From positions 172,323 through 236,322 of the forward strand of contig NZ_JASBRH010000007.1 of NCBI RefSeq assembly GCF_029961155.1: 64,000 nucleotides of DNA, written 5' to 3'. Source of the stretch: Pontibacterium granulatum. GTDB lineage: Bacteria > Pseudomonadota > Gammaproteobacteria > Pseudomonadales > Balneatricaceae. Under the pieces are notes generated by a model that was not told the origin of the DNA, did no database searches, and was given only the letters and a program-made list of their open reading frames with translations. Shown in pieces: positions 7,583 to 16,627 of this stretch; within the stretch, counting starts at the first letter, position 1; each line of letters begins with the position of its first letter. The translations under genes and the position numbers were made by a program.

Positions 7583-9691
7583 TTGAGATCCTTTCGTCCG
7601 CTGCTGATTATTCTGACCCTCTGTCTCTCTCTCCTGCTGACTTGGTGGGTGCAGCATCGAGCCTACGACTGGTCGATGACCCGGCTGAAAGAGCGGGGCG
7701 AGGATCGGTTGTTGAATACGATTATCGGTCTGCGTGGTGCCATCGACAGTTTCAACTACCTGCCGTTTCTGATCTCCCAAAACAAAGATGTGCAGGAGTT
7801 GCTGCTCTATCCGGTGCTGGATAAAGGCGCAGAGGTCAGCCGTTTTCTGGAGCAGATGAACCTGGTATCGGGTGCCACCGCCTTGATGGTGTTAGATCTG
7901 GATGGGCGTGCACTCTCATACAGCCGCTGGCGTGAAGAACAAAGTTTTTTCCTGCGCTCCCACGCCCATAGCCCGTACTTTACTCAGGCGCGTAATGGTG
8001 ATCAGGGCGTTTATGTTGCGAGTCGTACCAATGGTGAACCGGCATCGATCTATCTGTCGGCACCGATCTACGATTCCAGCCGTTTTATGGGCGTCGCCGT
8101 GGTACGTATAGATCTGGACCAACTCGGTAACAAGCTCAGCCAGCTTGAAGATTTTCTCCTGATAGAAGGCAATGAGCGGGTGATCATGGCCAGTGCAAGG
8201 CACTGGCAGGGGCAGCCGCTCAGTTCTCAGGTTGAGAGTCGCGGTGAGTCGCAACTGGCCGATGGCAGTGCGCTGCAGCTACAGAAGCTGAAGGACGGGC
8301 GTCGGGTGTTATTCCAGTCGGTCGAGTTGCCGGATCTGGGCTGGCAGGTGGCGGTGCTCAGTGATGTGAAACCCGCGCTGAGAACGCGCAATACGGCAGC
8401 TCTGATCAGTCTGGGGGGCTGCTTGGCGTTGGGCCTGTTGTTGCTTTATATGCGCGAGCGTCACCTGAAAAACCTGTCCCGTCAGGAGACGCGTGACGCA
8501 CTGGAACGCAACGAACGTCAGCAGCGCGACATTATCAGCAATGCCCATGTTGGAATGATCGGACTGGACGCAAGCGGTCGCATCAGTTTTATCAACCCGA
8601 TGGCCTGCCAGCAATTCGGTGTAGGCAGCACACGTATTCTCGGCTACGAGTTTCAGAAACTGATTGCCGGCGCTGATGAGAGCTTTACCGTATTGCAGCG
8701 CACACTCTCCCGTTTGGGTAGTAAAGGGTTTGCCCCACTCACCGCACATGAAGTGGTGGGTAGCCGTGCCGATGGCAGCACCTTTCCGATGATGATCTCT
8801 ATCAAGCAGATGGCGACGCCTACAGATATGCAGTATCTGGTAACGGTGATCGATATCACCAAGCGCAAGCGCCTGGAATATGCTTTGCAACAGGCTAACG
8901 ACCAACTGGAGCATAAAGTACTGGAGCGCACCCAGGCGCTGCAGGAGGCGCAGCAGGAGCTGGTACAGGCGGAGAAGATGGCTGCACTTGGGCGGATGTC
9001 GTCGGCGGTAGTGCATGAATTGAACCAACCGCTTACCGCCATGCGCACCTATCTGGCGATCTGCCGTCATCTGATGTCAGGTGAGCAAACCCAACTTGCC
9101 GAGAATCTGGAGCTGATCGATGACCTCACTAACCGGATGGCGCTGATTACCCAGCAGCTGAAAACCTTTGCCTTCAAAAAACCGGATACACTGGTGCCGG
9201 TGAAACCATGTGTCGCCTTGGATCAGTCACTGGTCCTATTCCGTGACCGGTTAAAGCAGGACGGCATCGAACTACAGATCGAAAGCCATGAGCCTGATCT
9301 GGAAATACCGGGAGACAACGCCCGCCTGGAACAGGTGTTTGTGAATCTGATCAAAAATGCCTGCGACGCCATGAGTGGGCAGCATCAGGCAAAAATCCTG
9401 CAGGTGAAGATTGCAACTGACCAGGCCGAGCCGGATGCTTGGGTGCGGATCTCCATAGAGGACAGTGGGCCGGGTATTCCGTCGGAAAGCCTGGAGCATC
9501 TGTTTGATCCGTTCTTTACCACCAAGGCGATCGGTGACGGTCTGGGTCTGGGCTTATCGATCGTCAGCTCTATCGTGCAGGACCTGGGTGGTCAGATCAG
9601 CGCGCAAAACAGGGTTGAAGGCGGTGCCCGGTTTGACGTTATACTTCCGCGCCACTCTGAAATTAGCGATATCGAACTGGAGAACTCCTGA
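7583..9691 (+). CDS. DctB-like sensor histidine kinase
   Basis: 702-aa membrane sensor kinase. An N-terminal TM (LLIILTLCLSLLLTWWV) and a second TM near residue 280 (ALISLGGCLALGLLLLYM) flank a PDC/Cache-type periplasmic domain. A cytoplasmic PAS domain, a coiled coil and the HisKA domain follow (VVHELNQPLTAMRTY, phospho-acceptor His). The ATPase domain has an N-box NLIKNACDAM, DSGPGIP and GLGLGLSI. It pairs with the DctD-like regulator, which overlaps it by one base (TGATG). TTG 7583 has GAGG 5 bases upstream and lies beyond a terminator, so it is preferred to the GTG at 7481. The likely ligand is a dicarboxylate or other organic acid, inferred from homology and from the TRAP genes downstream. 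Confidence 0.88.
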   Translation: MRSFRPLLIILTLCLSLLLTWWVQHRAYDWSMTRLKERGEDRLLNTIIGLRGAIDSFNYLPFLISQNKDVQELLLYPVLDKGAEVSRFLEQMNLVSGATALMVLDLDGRALSYSRWREEQSFFLRSHAHSPYFTQARNGDQGVYVASRTNGEPASIYLSAPIYDSSRFMGVAVVRIDLDQLGNKLSQLEDFLLIEGNERVIMASARHWQGQPLSSQVESRGESQLADGSALQLQKLKDGRRVLFQSVELPDLGWQVAVLSDVKPALRTRNTAALISLGGCLALGLLLLYMRERHLKNLSRQETRDALERNERQQRDIISNAHVGMIGLDASGRISFINPMACQQFGVGSTRILGYEFQKLIAGADESFTVLQRTLSRLGSKGFAPLTAHEVVGSRADGSTFPMMISIKQMATPTDMQYLVTVIDITKRKRLEYALQQANDQLEHKVLERTQALQEAQQELVQAEKMAALGRMSSAVVHELNQPLTAMRTYLAICRHLMSGEQTQLAENLELIDDLTNRMALITQQLKTFAFKKPDTLVPVKPCVALDQSLVLFRDRLKQDGIELQIESHEPDLEIPGDNARLEQVFVNLIKNACDAMSGQHQAKILQVKIATDQAEPDAWVRISIEDSGPGIPSESLEHLFDPFFTTKAIGDGLGLGLSIVSSIVQDLGGQISAQNRVEGGARFDVILPRHSEISDIELENS

Positions 9692-11055
9692 TGCGCGGCA
9701 CCGTAATGCTGATCGATGATGAAGCGATGATCCGTCAGTCCACCGAACAGTGGCTGAAGATGGCGGGTTTTGAGGTGCTCAGCTTCGACAATGCTGAAGC
9801 AGGGTTGGCGGCGCTCGACGAGCAGTTTCCCGGCATCATCGTCTCCGATGTAAAGATGCCGGGGATGGATGGCTTAACGCTGATGGGCGAGGCACAGCTG
9901 CGTATTCCGGAGTTGCCGGTGATTCTGATCACGGGGCACGGCGATGTGGATATGGCGATTAAGGCGATGCGCGAAGGGGCGTACGATTTTATCGAGAAGC
10001 CCTTTGTGCCGGAGCGGCTGGTGGAAACTATCCACCGAGCCTGTGAGAAACGCCGCCTGATGCTGGAAAATCTGCGCCTGCAGCAAAACCTCCGTTCTCA
10101 AACCGGCCTGGATGCCAAAATTATCGGCACCTCACCGGCGATTCAGCGCCTGAAACGTGAACTGCTAAAGTGCGCCGAGCTGGATACCAACGTCATCATC
10201 TACGGTGAAACGGGCACCGGTAAGGAACTGGTGGCTCAGTGTCTGCACGAGTTCAGTGCCCGTAGTGGCAATAACTTTGTGCCACTGAACTGCGGTGCGA
10301 TTCCTGAAGCGCTGATCGAAAGTGAGCTGTTCGGTCACGAAGCCGGCGCATTTACCAGCGCCGATAAACAGCGGGTGGGTAAGTTCGAGTATGCCAATGG
10401 TGGCACCCTGTTCCTGGACGAGATTGAGATCATGCCCGTGAACCTGCAGGTGAAACTGTTGCGCGCACTGCAGGAAGGGGTGATCGAACGCCTGGGTTCC
10501 AACAAACCGATCCCGGTGGACCTGCGTGTTGTGGCTGCATCCAAGGTGGATCTGAAAACCGACGAGGCGTTCCGTCAGGACCTCTACTACCGTCTTAATG
10601 TCACTCAGCTGCAAATCCCACCGCTACGTGAGCGCGAGGAAGATATCGTACTGCTGTTCGAACACTATGCGCGTCATGCCGCTTCTCAGCATGAACGGGA
10701 ACTGCGTCGGGCAACGGCACAGGATATCCAGAACCTGGAGCAGTACAACTGGCCAGGTAATGTACGTGAGCTACGAAATGTAGCGATCCGCTATGCATTG
10801 GATGGCGCGTTGCCTGTCGCGGATATTCTTTATCCGCAGGAACCGATGCTGGCCGCCGAAGCAGAGGAGAGTACCTTGCCGTTGGCAGCCCAGGTCGCCA
10901 ACTTTGAAAGCAAGGTGATCGGTGCGTCACTGTCCCGTCACCAAGGTAATATCAAAGCGGTGTTGGAAGAGCTGGACCTGCCACGCCGCACTCTCAACCA
11001 GAAGATGGCCAAGTACGGTCTGAACCGGGCTGACTTTCTTACTGGCGAAGAATAA
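9691..11055 (+). CDS. DctD-like sigma-54-dependent response regulator
   Basis: 454-aa NtrC/DctD-family activator. The receiver domain (residues 1-120) has LIDDE and the phospho-acceptor Asp in VSDVKMPG. The AAA+ domain has Walker A GETGTGKE, the sigma-54 contact loop GAFTSA (here ELFGHEAGAFTSADKQ) and Walker B GTLFLDEI. A Fis-type HTH lies at the C-terminus (LPRRTLNQKMAKYGL). It is translationally coupled to the kinase. It is predicted to bind the three GCAAAATTTTGC-type sites at 11052-11258 and activate the sigma-54 promoter of the TRAP-TAXI operon. Confidence 0.92.
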   Translation: MRGTVMLIDDEAMIRQSTEQWLKMAGFEVLSFDNAEAGLAALDEQFPGIIVSDVKMPGMDGLTLMGEAQLRIPELPVILITGHGDVDMAIKAMREGAYDFIEKPFVPERLVETIHRACEKRRLMLENLRLQQNLRSQTGLDAKIIGTSPAIQRLKRELLKCAELDTNVIIYGETGTGKELVAQCLHEFSARSGNNFVPLNCGAIPEALIESELFGHEAGAFTSADKQRVGKFEYANGGTLFLDEIEIMPVNLQVKLLRALQEGVIERLGSNKPIPVDLRVVAASKVDLKTDEAFRQDLYYRLNVTQLQIPPLREREEDIVLLFEHYARHAASQHERELRRATAQDIQNLEQYNWPGNVRELRNVAIRYALDGALPVADILYPQEPMLAAEAEESTLPLAAQVANFESKVIGASLSRHQGNIKAVLEELDLPRRTLNQKMAKYGLNRADFLTGEE

Positions 11056-11072
11056 GCAAAATTTTGCCTATT
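11052..11072. promoter_or_regulatory. Putative DctD enhancer site 1
   Basis: The perfect 12-bp palindrome GCAAAATTTTGC (11056-11067) sits directly at the dctD stop. A 21-base stretch around it, beginning ATAAGC and ending CCTATT, is identical to site 2 at 11207-11227. Confidence 0.6.
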
Positions 11073-11206
11073 CCCGTATGTTTGCCGGATATGCATGTTT
11101 TCTGATCAGCTGTTTTCGGTTTCGGCTGCTATCCGGGGGCTGTTTGGAGCAGATGATCACGCTCGGCAGGGAAACTTCACGACGAACTCACACGTTACGG
11201 TTAGCG

Positions 11207-11227
11207 ATAAGCAAAATTTTGCCTATT
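11207..11227. promoter_or_regulatory. Putative DctD enhancer site 2
   Basis: Exact 21-base repeat of site 1 with the palindrome GCAAAATTTTGC at 11211-11222. It lies about 115 bp upstream of the sigma-54 promoter, a typical enhancer distance. Confidence 0.65.
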
Positions 11228-11241
11228 GTTTCAGGTGGAAT

Positions 11242-11258
11242 GAGCAAGATTTTGCTTA
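11242..11258. promoter_or_regulatory. Putative DctD enhancer site 3
   Basis: GCAAGATTTTGC (11244-11255) is a one-mismatch version of the palindrome. It is followed by TTAT, so read on the opposite strand it resembles ATAAGCAAAATCTTGC. It lies 32 bp from site 2 centre to centre, about three helical turns, and 80-90 bp from the -24 element. Confidence 0.6.
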
Positions 11259-11331
11259 TACTGGCATTGCAAGGATGTGTAATATTTTAATACGTCGTTA
11301 ATAATCAATGGGTTACGATTTTTAGAGAAGT

Positions 11332-11347
11332 TGGCCCCCTCCTTGCT
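11332..11347 (+). promoter_or_regulatory. Sigma-54 promoter of the TRAP-TAXI operon
   Basis: TGGCCCCCTCCTTGCT matches the -24/-12 consensus: GG at 11333-11334 and GC at 11345-11346 are separated by exactly 10 bases. It lies 57 bases upstream of the solute-binding gene and downstream of the three putative enhancer sites. Confidence 0.8.
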
Positions 11348-11403
11348 ATACCTCTATTACCTTTGTCGAAATAACAATAATCCACCAAATTAAGGGTATT
11401 GAG

Positions 11404-12432
11404 ATGAACAACAGCAAGCGTACTTTTCTGAAAGGTCTGGGTCTGACACTGGCTATGGGTGCCGCACTGGGCACAGCAGGGCTGGCACAGGCCGCAGAGA
11501 AGCGTTCCTACATTCTGGCGACTGCATCAACCGGCGGCACCTACTACCCGGTGGGTGTAGCGCTGGCAACCCTGACAAAAGTGAAACTGGAACCTCAACA
11601 CAAGCTGTCCCTGTCTGCGATCAACTCTGCAGGCTCCGGTGAGAACGTAAAACTGCTGCGTGAAAACGAAGCACAGTTTGCGATCATGCAGGGCCTTTAC
11701 GGCGCATGGGCATGGAACGGTGAAGGCAAGGTGAAAGAGTCCGGTCCTCAGAAGCAGCTGCGCTCCGTATCCATGCTGTGGCAGAACGTTGAACAGTTCG
11801 TTGTAAAATCCGACTACGCCAAGAGCGGCACAGTAGAAGACCTGAAAGCCTTCAACGGCACCAAGTTCTCCATCGGCAAGAAAAACTCCGGTACTGAGGG
11901 TTCCGGGCGTCAGATCCTGGGTGGCTTGGGCATTGATCCGGACAAATTTGATCTGGCGTACATGGGTTACGGCCCAAGTGCCGATGCCCTGCAGAACGGT
12001 ACCATTGACGGCATGAACATCCCGGCCGGTGTACCAACCAGCGCAATTACCCGTGCTTACGCAGCATTGGGCAGCGACATGACCGTCCTGAACTTTACCG
12101 ACGAACAGATCGAAGCGGCGAACGGTAAATACAAGTTGTGGACCCGTTTTGTGATCCCTGCAAATACCTATCCGGGTCAGACCAAAGATATCAATACCAT
12201 GGCACAGCCGAACTTCCTGGCGGTCCGTGACGATATCTCTGAAGACGATGTGTATATGATCACTAAAACCATCTACGAAAACCTGCCGTTTCTGAACGGT
12301 ATCCACAAAGCAACCAAAGCGATGGCACTGGAAAAAGCGATTGCAGGTCTGCCAGTACCGCTGCACCCGGGTGCTGCGCGTTACTACAAAGAGATGGGGC
12401 TGGATATTCCAGCGCACCTGATCGCCGAGTAA
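11404..12432 (+). CDS. TAXI-family TRAP transporter solute-binding protein
   Basis: 342-aa periplasmic binding protein. The signal peptide has a twin-arginine-like or Sec n-region (NNSKRTFLKGLGLTLAMGA) with likely cleavage after AQAA. The family hallmark ATASTGGTYYPVG follows at the mature N-terminus, and the INSAGSGENVKLL segment identifies the TAXI type rather than DctP. It delivers substrate to the fused permease encoded next. The substrate is unknown; control by a DctBD-like system suggests an organic acid. A stable hairpin without a T-run follows the stop. Confidence 0.92.
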   Translation: MNNSKRTFLKGLGLTLAMGAALGTAGLAQAAEKRSYILATASTGGTYYPVGVALATLTKVKLEPQHKLSLSAINSAGSGENVKLLRENEAQFAIMQGLYGAWAWNGEGKVKESGPQKQLRSVSMLWQNVEQFVVKSDYAKSGTVEDLKAFNGTKFSIGKKNSGTEGSGRQILGGLGIDPDKFDLAYMGYGPSADALQNGTIDGMNIPAGVPTSAITRAYAALGSDMTVLNFTDEQIEAANGKYKLWTRFVIPANTYPGQTKDINTMAQPNFLAVRDDISEDDVYMITKTIYENLPFLNGIHKATKAMALEKAIAGLPVPLHPGAARYYKEMGLDIPAHLIAE

Positions 12433-12442
12433 ACCTCGCCTG

Positions 12443-12467
12443 CCCGGGGTGCTGAATGCACCCCGGG
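12443..12467 (+). promoter_or_regulatory. Intercistronic hairpin between binding-protein and permease genes
   Basis: CCCGGGGTGC (12443-12452), loop TGAAT, GCACCCCGGG (12458-12467): a perfect 10-bp GC-rich stem with no T-run. Such structures commonly protect the upstream mRNA and give a high binding-protein to permease ratio. Confidence 0.65.
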
Positions 12468-12501
12468 ACTCCCTCCCGTTGAGCAAGTTCTGGATTTGAT
12501 C

Positions 12502-14640
12502 ATGAGTTCCGAAACCCCTGTTACCGATCAGGATACAGCTGAGAAGCTGAAGAGCATGGAGCTGGTACAGCGCCCGGATGATTCCTTTGCCGGTCGTTTT
12601 ATCTACTGGGCTGGTGTGGTGTTTGCGCTGGCACATATCTATTTCAATACACTAGGTACCCTGTCTGAGTTGTGGGTATCTGCGATCCACTTTGCCGGAT
12701 TTGCGCTGATCTGCGGTTTGATGGTGCCGATGGTACGTTGCCAGACCGAAGCTGGCCGAAGGCTGACCCTGGTACTGGATCTGCTGTTAGGGGTTGCTGC
12801 CATCTTCTGTACGCTGTACCTGATCGGCTTTGAAGATGCGTTGTACGACCGGGGCGTGAAATTCGTCGAGCTGGACTGGGTGTTCTCCGTTTGTGCGATC
12901 TTTATCACCCTGGAGATGGCCCGCCGCACCACCGGTTGGTTTATCCCCAGCATGATTCTGGTGGCGCTCACCTACGTCTTCTGGTGGGGCCAGTATATTG
13001 ACGGTGTCTTTGGCTTCCCGGGCCTGAGCCTGGAAACCCTGCTGTACCGCAGCTATTTCTCGTCCGAGGGGATGTTCGGCCAGATCGCCCGTATCTCCTG
13101 GACCTATGTATTTATGTTTATCCTCTTCGGCGCCTTTCTGGTGAAGTCCGGTGCCGGCGATTTCATCATCGAATTGTCCCGCTGTGCAGCCGGTCGTTTT
13201 GTCGGCGGACCAGGTTTTGTGGCGGTACTGGGTTCCGGCCTGATGGGTTCCGTGTCCGGTTCTTCCGTGGCGAACACCGTATCCACCGGTGTAATCACCA
13301 TCCCGCTGATGCGCCGTGCCGGTTTCCCAGCGAAGTTTGCAGCCGGTGTTGAAGCCGCCGCATCCACGGGTGGTCAGTTGATGCCGCCGGTGATGGGGGC
13401 TGGTGCCTTCATCATGGCGTCTTACACCCAGATCCCATACGTAGACATCATTGCCATCGCGGCGCTGCCAGCATTGTTGTATTTCCTCTCCGTAGGCTTC
13501 TTTGTGCGTGTGGAAGCGATGCGCAGCCATGCCCATGCGGTTGAGAGTGATACGCGACCGATTGGTGAAGTGTTCAAGGATGGCTGGCACTATCTGCTGC
13601 CACTGGTGGTACTGGTTGCGCTGCTGATCTACGGCTTTACGCCGACCTATGCAGCCGGTTTCTCCATCATATCGGTTGTGGCGTCTTCCTGGTTGTCCAA
13701 ACATCCGATGGGTGTCCGTGACATACTGGATGCGCTTGCGCAGGGCTCCAAGAACATGGCGACCACCTCCATGCTGCTGATCTCGGTAGGTCTGGTAGTG
13801 AACGTGGTGGCGATGACCGGTATTGGCAACACGTTCTCCCTGATGGTGACCGACTGGGCCGGTGGCAGCCTGATGATCACCCTTATCCTGGTCGCGCTGG
13901 CATCCCTTATCTTGGGTATGGGGCTGCCGGTAACCGCGTCCTACATCGTTCTGGCAACCCTGTCGGCTCCTGCATTGTACGGCCTGATTGCTGAAAGCCA
14001 GCTGCTGGCGATGATGGTGGCCGGTCAGCTACCGGAGGCCGCACACAGCATCTTTATGCTGGTGGATATGGAAAAAGCCGCGTTGCTTACAGCGCCGATG
14101 AGTGAGACTGATGCGCAACTGTTGCTGTCGTTGGTGCCGGGTGACTTCAAAAATCAGTTGCTTGAGATGGCCCTTGATCCCTCTGCCCTGGCAATGGCGC
14201 TGTTGTCTGCCCACATGATTATCTTCTGGTTGTCGCAGGACAGTAATGTCACACCACCGGTTTGCCTGACCGCATTTGCTGCTGCGGCCATTGCCAAAAC
14301 GCCACCCATGGCGACTGGTTTTATGGCATGGAAAGTGGCAAAAGGCTTATATATCGTGCCGTTGCTGTTTGCCTACACCTCGTTTATCGGGGGCAGTTGG
14401 GAGGAGGTTCTGAGCATCTTCGCCTTCGCCTGCTTCGGTATCTACGCACTGGTGGGCTTCATGGAAGGTTACCTGGAGAGCCAGCTGAATCTGGTTCAGC
14501 GACTGGCGTCCGGTGTGTTGGGAATAGTTCTGCTGTGGCCGCACGGCATGCTGGTGGCGAATGTAGTGGCTGCCGCGTTGTTTGTCGCGCTGTTTGTATA
14601 CAGCCGTAAACAGGTTGCATCGGAAGCTCATTCCGCCTGA
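12502..14640 (+). CDS. TRAP transporter fused permease (4TM + 12TM)
   Basis: 712-aa polytopic membrane protein. The N-terminal portion (to about residue 160) resembles the small-subunit-like four-helix region. The rest is the large DctM-type permease with segments such as GSGLMGSVSGSSVANTVSTG and GMGLPVTASYIV. Fusion of the two permease parts is typical of TAXI TRAP systems. It uses an ion gradient to import the substrate bound by the upstream protein. ATG 12502 is preferred over the in-frame TTG at 12496. A strong terminator follows. Confidence 0.9.
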   Translation: MSSETPVTDQDTAEKLKSMELVQRPDDSFAGRFIYWAGVVFALAHIYFNTLGTLSELWVSAIHFAGFALICGLMVPMVRCQTEAGRRLTLVLDLLLGVAAIFCTLYLIGFEDALYDRGVKFVELDWVFSVCAIFITLEMARRTTGWFIPSMILVALTYVFWWGQYIDGVFGFPGLSLETLLYRSYFSSEGMFGQIARISWTYVFMFILFGAFLVKSGAGDFIIELSRCAAGRFVGGPGFVAVLGSGLMGSVSGSSVANTVSTGVITIPLMRRAGFPAKFAAGVEAAASTGGQLMPPVMGAGAFIMASYTQIPYVDIIAIAALPALLYFLSVGFFVRVEAMRSHAHAVESDTRPIGEVFKDGWHYLLPLVVLVALLIYGFTPTYAAGFSIISVVASSWLSKHPMGVRDILDALAQGSKNMATTSMLLISVGLVVNVVAMTGIGNTFSLMVTDWAGGSLMITLILVALASLILGMGLPVTASYIVLATLSAPALYGLIAESQLLAMMVAGQLPEAAHSIFMLVDMEKAALLTAPMSETDAQLLLSLVPGDFKNQLLEMALDPSALAMALLSAHMIIFWLSQDSNVTPPVCLTAFAAAAIAKTPPMATGFMAWKVAKGLYIVPLLFAYTSFIGGSWEEVLSIFAFACFGIYALVGFMEGYLESQLNLVQRLASGVLGIVLLWPHGMLVANVVAAALFVALFVYSRKQVASEAHSA

Positions 14641-14667
14641 TTCAGCCTGCCTATCCGACTCAAAACC

Positions 14668-14700
14668 GCGGGGATCTATTCAGATCCCCGCTTTTCTTCT
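14668..14700 (+). terminator. Rho-independent terminator of the TRAP operon
   Basis: GCGGGGATCT (14668-14677) and AGATCCCCGC (14682-14691) form a perfect 10-bp stem followed by TTTTCTTCT. Confidence 0.92.
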
Positions 14701-14797
14701 CGGCTTTATAATTTCTGTTTGGCCACATCGCCCAACGTGCGGTCGGTGGGCCGTTGACCTCAAGTACAATCGCGGGTCGGTGAAATATCAATCGGAT

Positions 14798-15799
14798 CTA
14801 CAGTTCCACCCGGGTGCAGTCTTTGCCCAGACGTTTTGCTTCGTACAGCGCGTTGTCTGCACGGCCCAGCAGCAAACGGGTGTCATCCCCAACCTTGTAT
14901 TGTGTGATACCCACACAGGTGGTGACGTTAACCAGGGTATCGGCCGATGCCGGGATATCGCAGTTGCGCAGGCTTTCGCGAATACGGTCCGAAAACTTGG
15001 TCGCACCCTCATGGTCGGTGAGTGGCAACAGGATCGCAAACTCTTCACCGCCGTAGCGATAGGCCGAGTCACTGCTACGTAAGCTGGCTTTGATGAGTGT
15101 TCCCAGGGTTTCCAGCACCAGATCACCCGCCATGTGACCATAGGTGTCGTTCACATGTTTAAAGTCATCCAGATCCAGGAAGCAGAGCGAGAAGGTGTGA
15201 CCGTAGCGGCGTGAGGCCTCAATGGACAGCTCTAGTTGTTCGTAGAAGCGGCGCGAGTTGTTCAACCCGGTCAGTGCGTCAGTGATGCTCAGCTCGCGGT
15301 ATTTGCGTTCCCGCTCAATCAGCTCAAACTCAGCCTTTTTACGTGGGCTGATATTGTCCAGCGTCTCAATTGCGCCGATCACTGTGCCGTTGTCGTCCTT
15401 CAGGCTGGCCGCGGTAAAATGCAGCCATTCCCCACTTTCACCACATTCGGGAAAGAAATCTTCCGCTTCATAGGCGTCAGGAATCAGCTCAGAGGTGCGG
15501 TACTTGTCTTGGTAGTAGTGCTGAACATCGGCGTCGTGCCCACCGTCGATGATCAGGTCAGCCAGGCAGGGGCGAGGGGATTGGTAAAAGGGTTTCCATT
15601 GGTTAGACGTACCGACCATCTCTTCCCTGCTGAGGCCAGTCAGCGCCTCTAGGGCGCAGTTCCAATGCAAAATGATGTGGTTCTTATCGATAACGAAGGT
15701 CGGCAGTGCAATCCGGTCAAAGACCTGCAGCATCAACGACGAGTCCGTTTGGCTTTCCTGATCCCTGGAGAGCGCTTCGTTGATCGTGGTAAATACCAT
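14798..15799 (-). CDS. PAS-GGDEF diguanylate cyclase
   Basis: 333-aa soluble protein. A PAS domain (about residues 20-150, starting near FDRIALPTFVIDKNHIILHW) is followed by a GGDEF domain (about 170-330). The active-site motif is GGEEF, a functional variant. RSSD lies five residues before it, the standard inhibitory c-di-GMP site (RxxD). It should make c-di-GMP from two GTP. No transmembrane helix is visible. It faces the TRAP operon convergently and no partner gene adjoins it. Confidence 0.9.
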   Translation of the reverse strand: MVFTTINEALSRDQESQTDSSLMLQVFDRIALPTFVIDKNHIILHWNCALEALTGLSREEMVGTSNQWKPFYQSPRPCLADLIIDGGHDADVQHYYQDKYRTSELIPDAYEAEDFFPECGESGEWLHFTAASLKDDNGTVIGAIETLDNISPRKKAEFELIERERKYRELSITDALTGLNNSRRFYEQLELSIEASRRYGHTFSLCFLDLDDFKHVNDTYGHMAGDLVLETLGTLIKASLRSSDSAYRYGGEEFAILLPLTDHEGATKFSDRIRESLRNCDIPASADTLVNVTTCVGITQYKVGDDTRLLLGRADNALYEAKRLGKDCTRVEL

Positions 15800-15873
15800 G
15801 TTAGCGCTTTTCTCTTTGTAGGCGGCGGGTCACCGCTTCAGGTCCATAAGTTAATGGAAGCGCCCTTAAACGA

Positions 15874-15906
15874 CAAGTGGCTATCTAAAGAACAGATAGC
15901 CACTTG
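15874..15906. terminator. Perfect 13-bp inverted repeat between two minus-strand genes
   Basis: CAAGTGGCTATCT (15874-15886), a 7-base loop, then AGATAGCCACTTG (15894-15906). It lies downstream of the small minus-strand gene at 15938 and upstream of the diguanylate cyclase. There is no strong T-run on either side, so it may be a terminator, an attenuator or an operator. Confidence 0.5.
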
Positions 15907-15937
15907 TTGCACATGCTTATAACGGAACGTTTTATGA

Positions 15938-16192
15938 TCAGCCTCGGTGGCTTGCGACAAAGTGCGCCAGCACTTGTTTTAGGACAGCACAATGCTGTTT
16001 ATCTCCGCTCGCTTCAGCTTTTTTAATATCGTCCATGATGATTTTGCGAATCTTCTGTTCGCCGTTGTGGGTGATCAGATAGTTGCCTAACGCAGCTGCA
16101 ACAATGGGCTCAACGTGCTCATGTTCAGCAATGGCATCCACTTCGCCCGGTTCCAGACCACACAGGTCCAAGCATTCTTTGTAGGTCAACAT
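15938..16192 (-). CDS. Small conserved-looking hypothetical protein
   Basis: 84-aa soluble helical protein, function not recognised. It begins MLTYKECLDLCGLEPGEVDAI, followed by an EHEHVEP segment, a central ALGNYLITHNGEQKIRKIIMDDIKKAE and a C-terminal HFVASHRG. The ATG at 16192 is preferred to the one at 16201 because AGGGG sits 9 bases upstream of it, while it abuts the first. It is transcribed toward the diguanylate cyclase gene with a 13-bp inverted repeat between. Codon use resembles its neighbours. Confidence 0.6.
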   Translation of the reverse strand: MLTYKECLDLCGLEPGEVDAIAEHEHVEPIVAAALGNYLITHNGEQKIRKIIMDDIKKAEASGDKQHCAVLKQVLAHFVASHRG

Positions 16193-16627
16193 AACTAACA
16201 TCCCCTGTAATTTTGGTTGTGTTCAAAAACAGTATGAGATGGCCCTCAGCTACAGTGTAGTGGGGCTGGAGCCACAAAGAGACCACCCAGATCAATAAAA
16301 AGGGAATAACTGTAGTTATTTTGATCAGCTTTGTTGTAGGCCTGTTGTTCGGTATGTCGCAAATTGATGACAGGTTAAGTTGTTGATTTATGGTGTTTTA
16401 TTGATGATTCGGTGTGAATGCTGTCTCTGATTGGTGACGGCTTAGTTGGCTTGTTGCCTATTAACCGAATGCGTCTATGGGCGTATTTAAATGGATTTTC
16501 AATTAAGTTGTTGAAAATTAATATTATTTTAATTTTTGGCACTTGATTTGCTGATGCTCAAATAACACTGAACAGGAGTGCTGGCTTGTTACCGAGCCAG
16601 TTTCAATAGCAGATAAGGAGCAGGACG
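16193..16627. other. Gene-poor AT-rich spacer with palindromes
   Basis: No convincing gene. It contains a near-perfect palindrome with arms AATAACT (16305-16311) and AGTTATT (16314-16320), a nearby GATCAA/TTGATC pair (16290-16295, 16321-16326), and a hairpin CTGGCT/AGCCAG (16581-16586, 16595-16600) just before the Shine-Dalgarno of the tiny ORF at 16628. It is AT-richer than the flanking coding DNA around 16450-16560. Confidence 0.5.
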
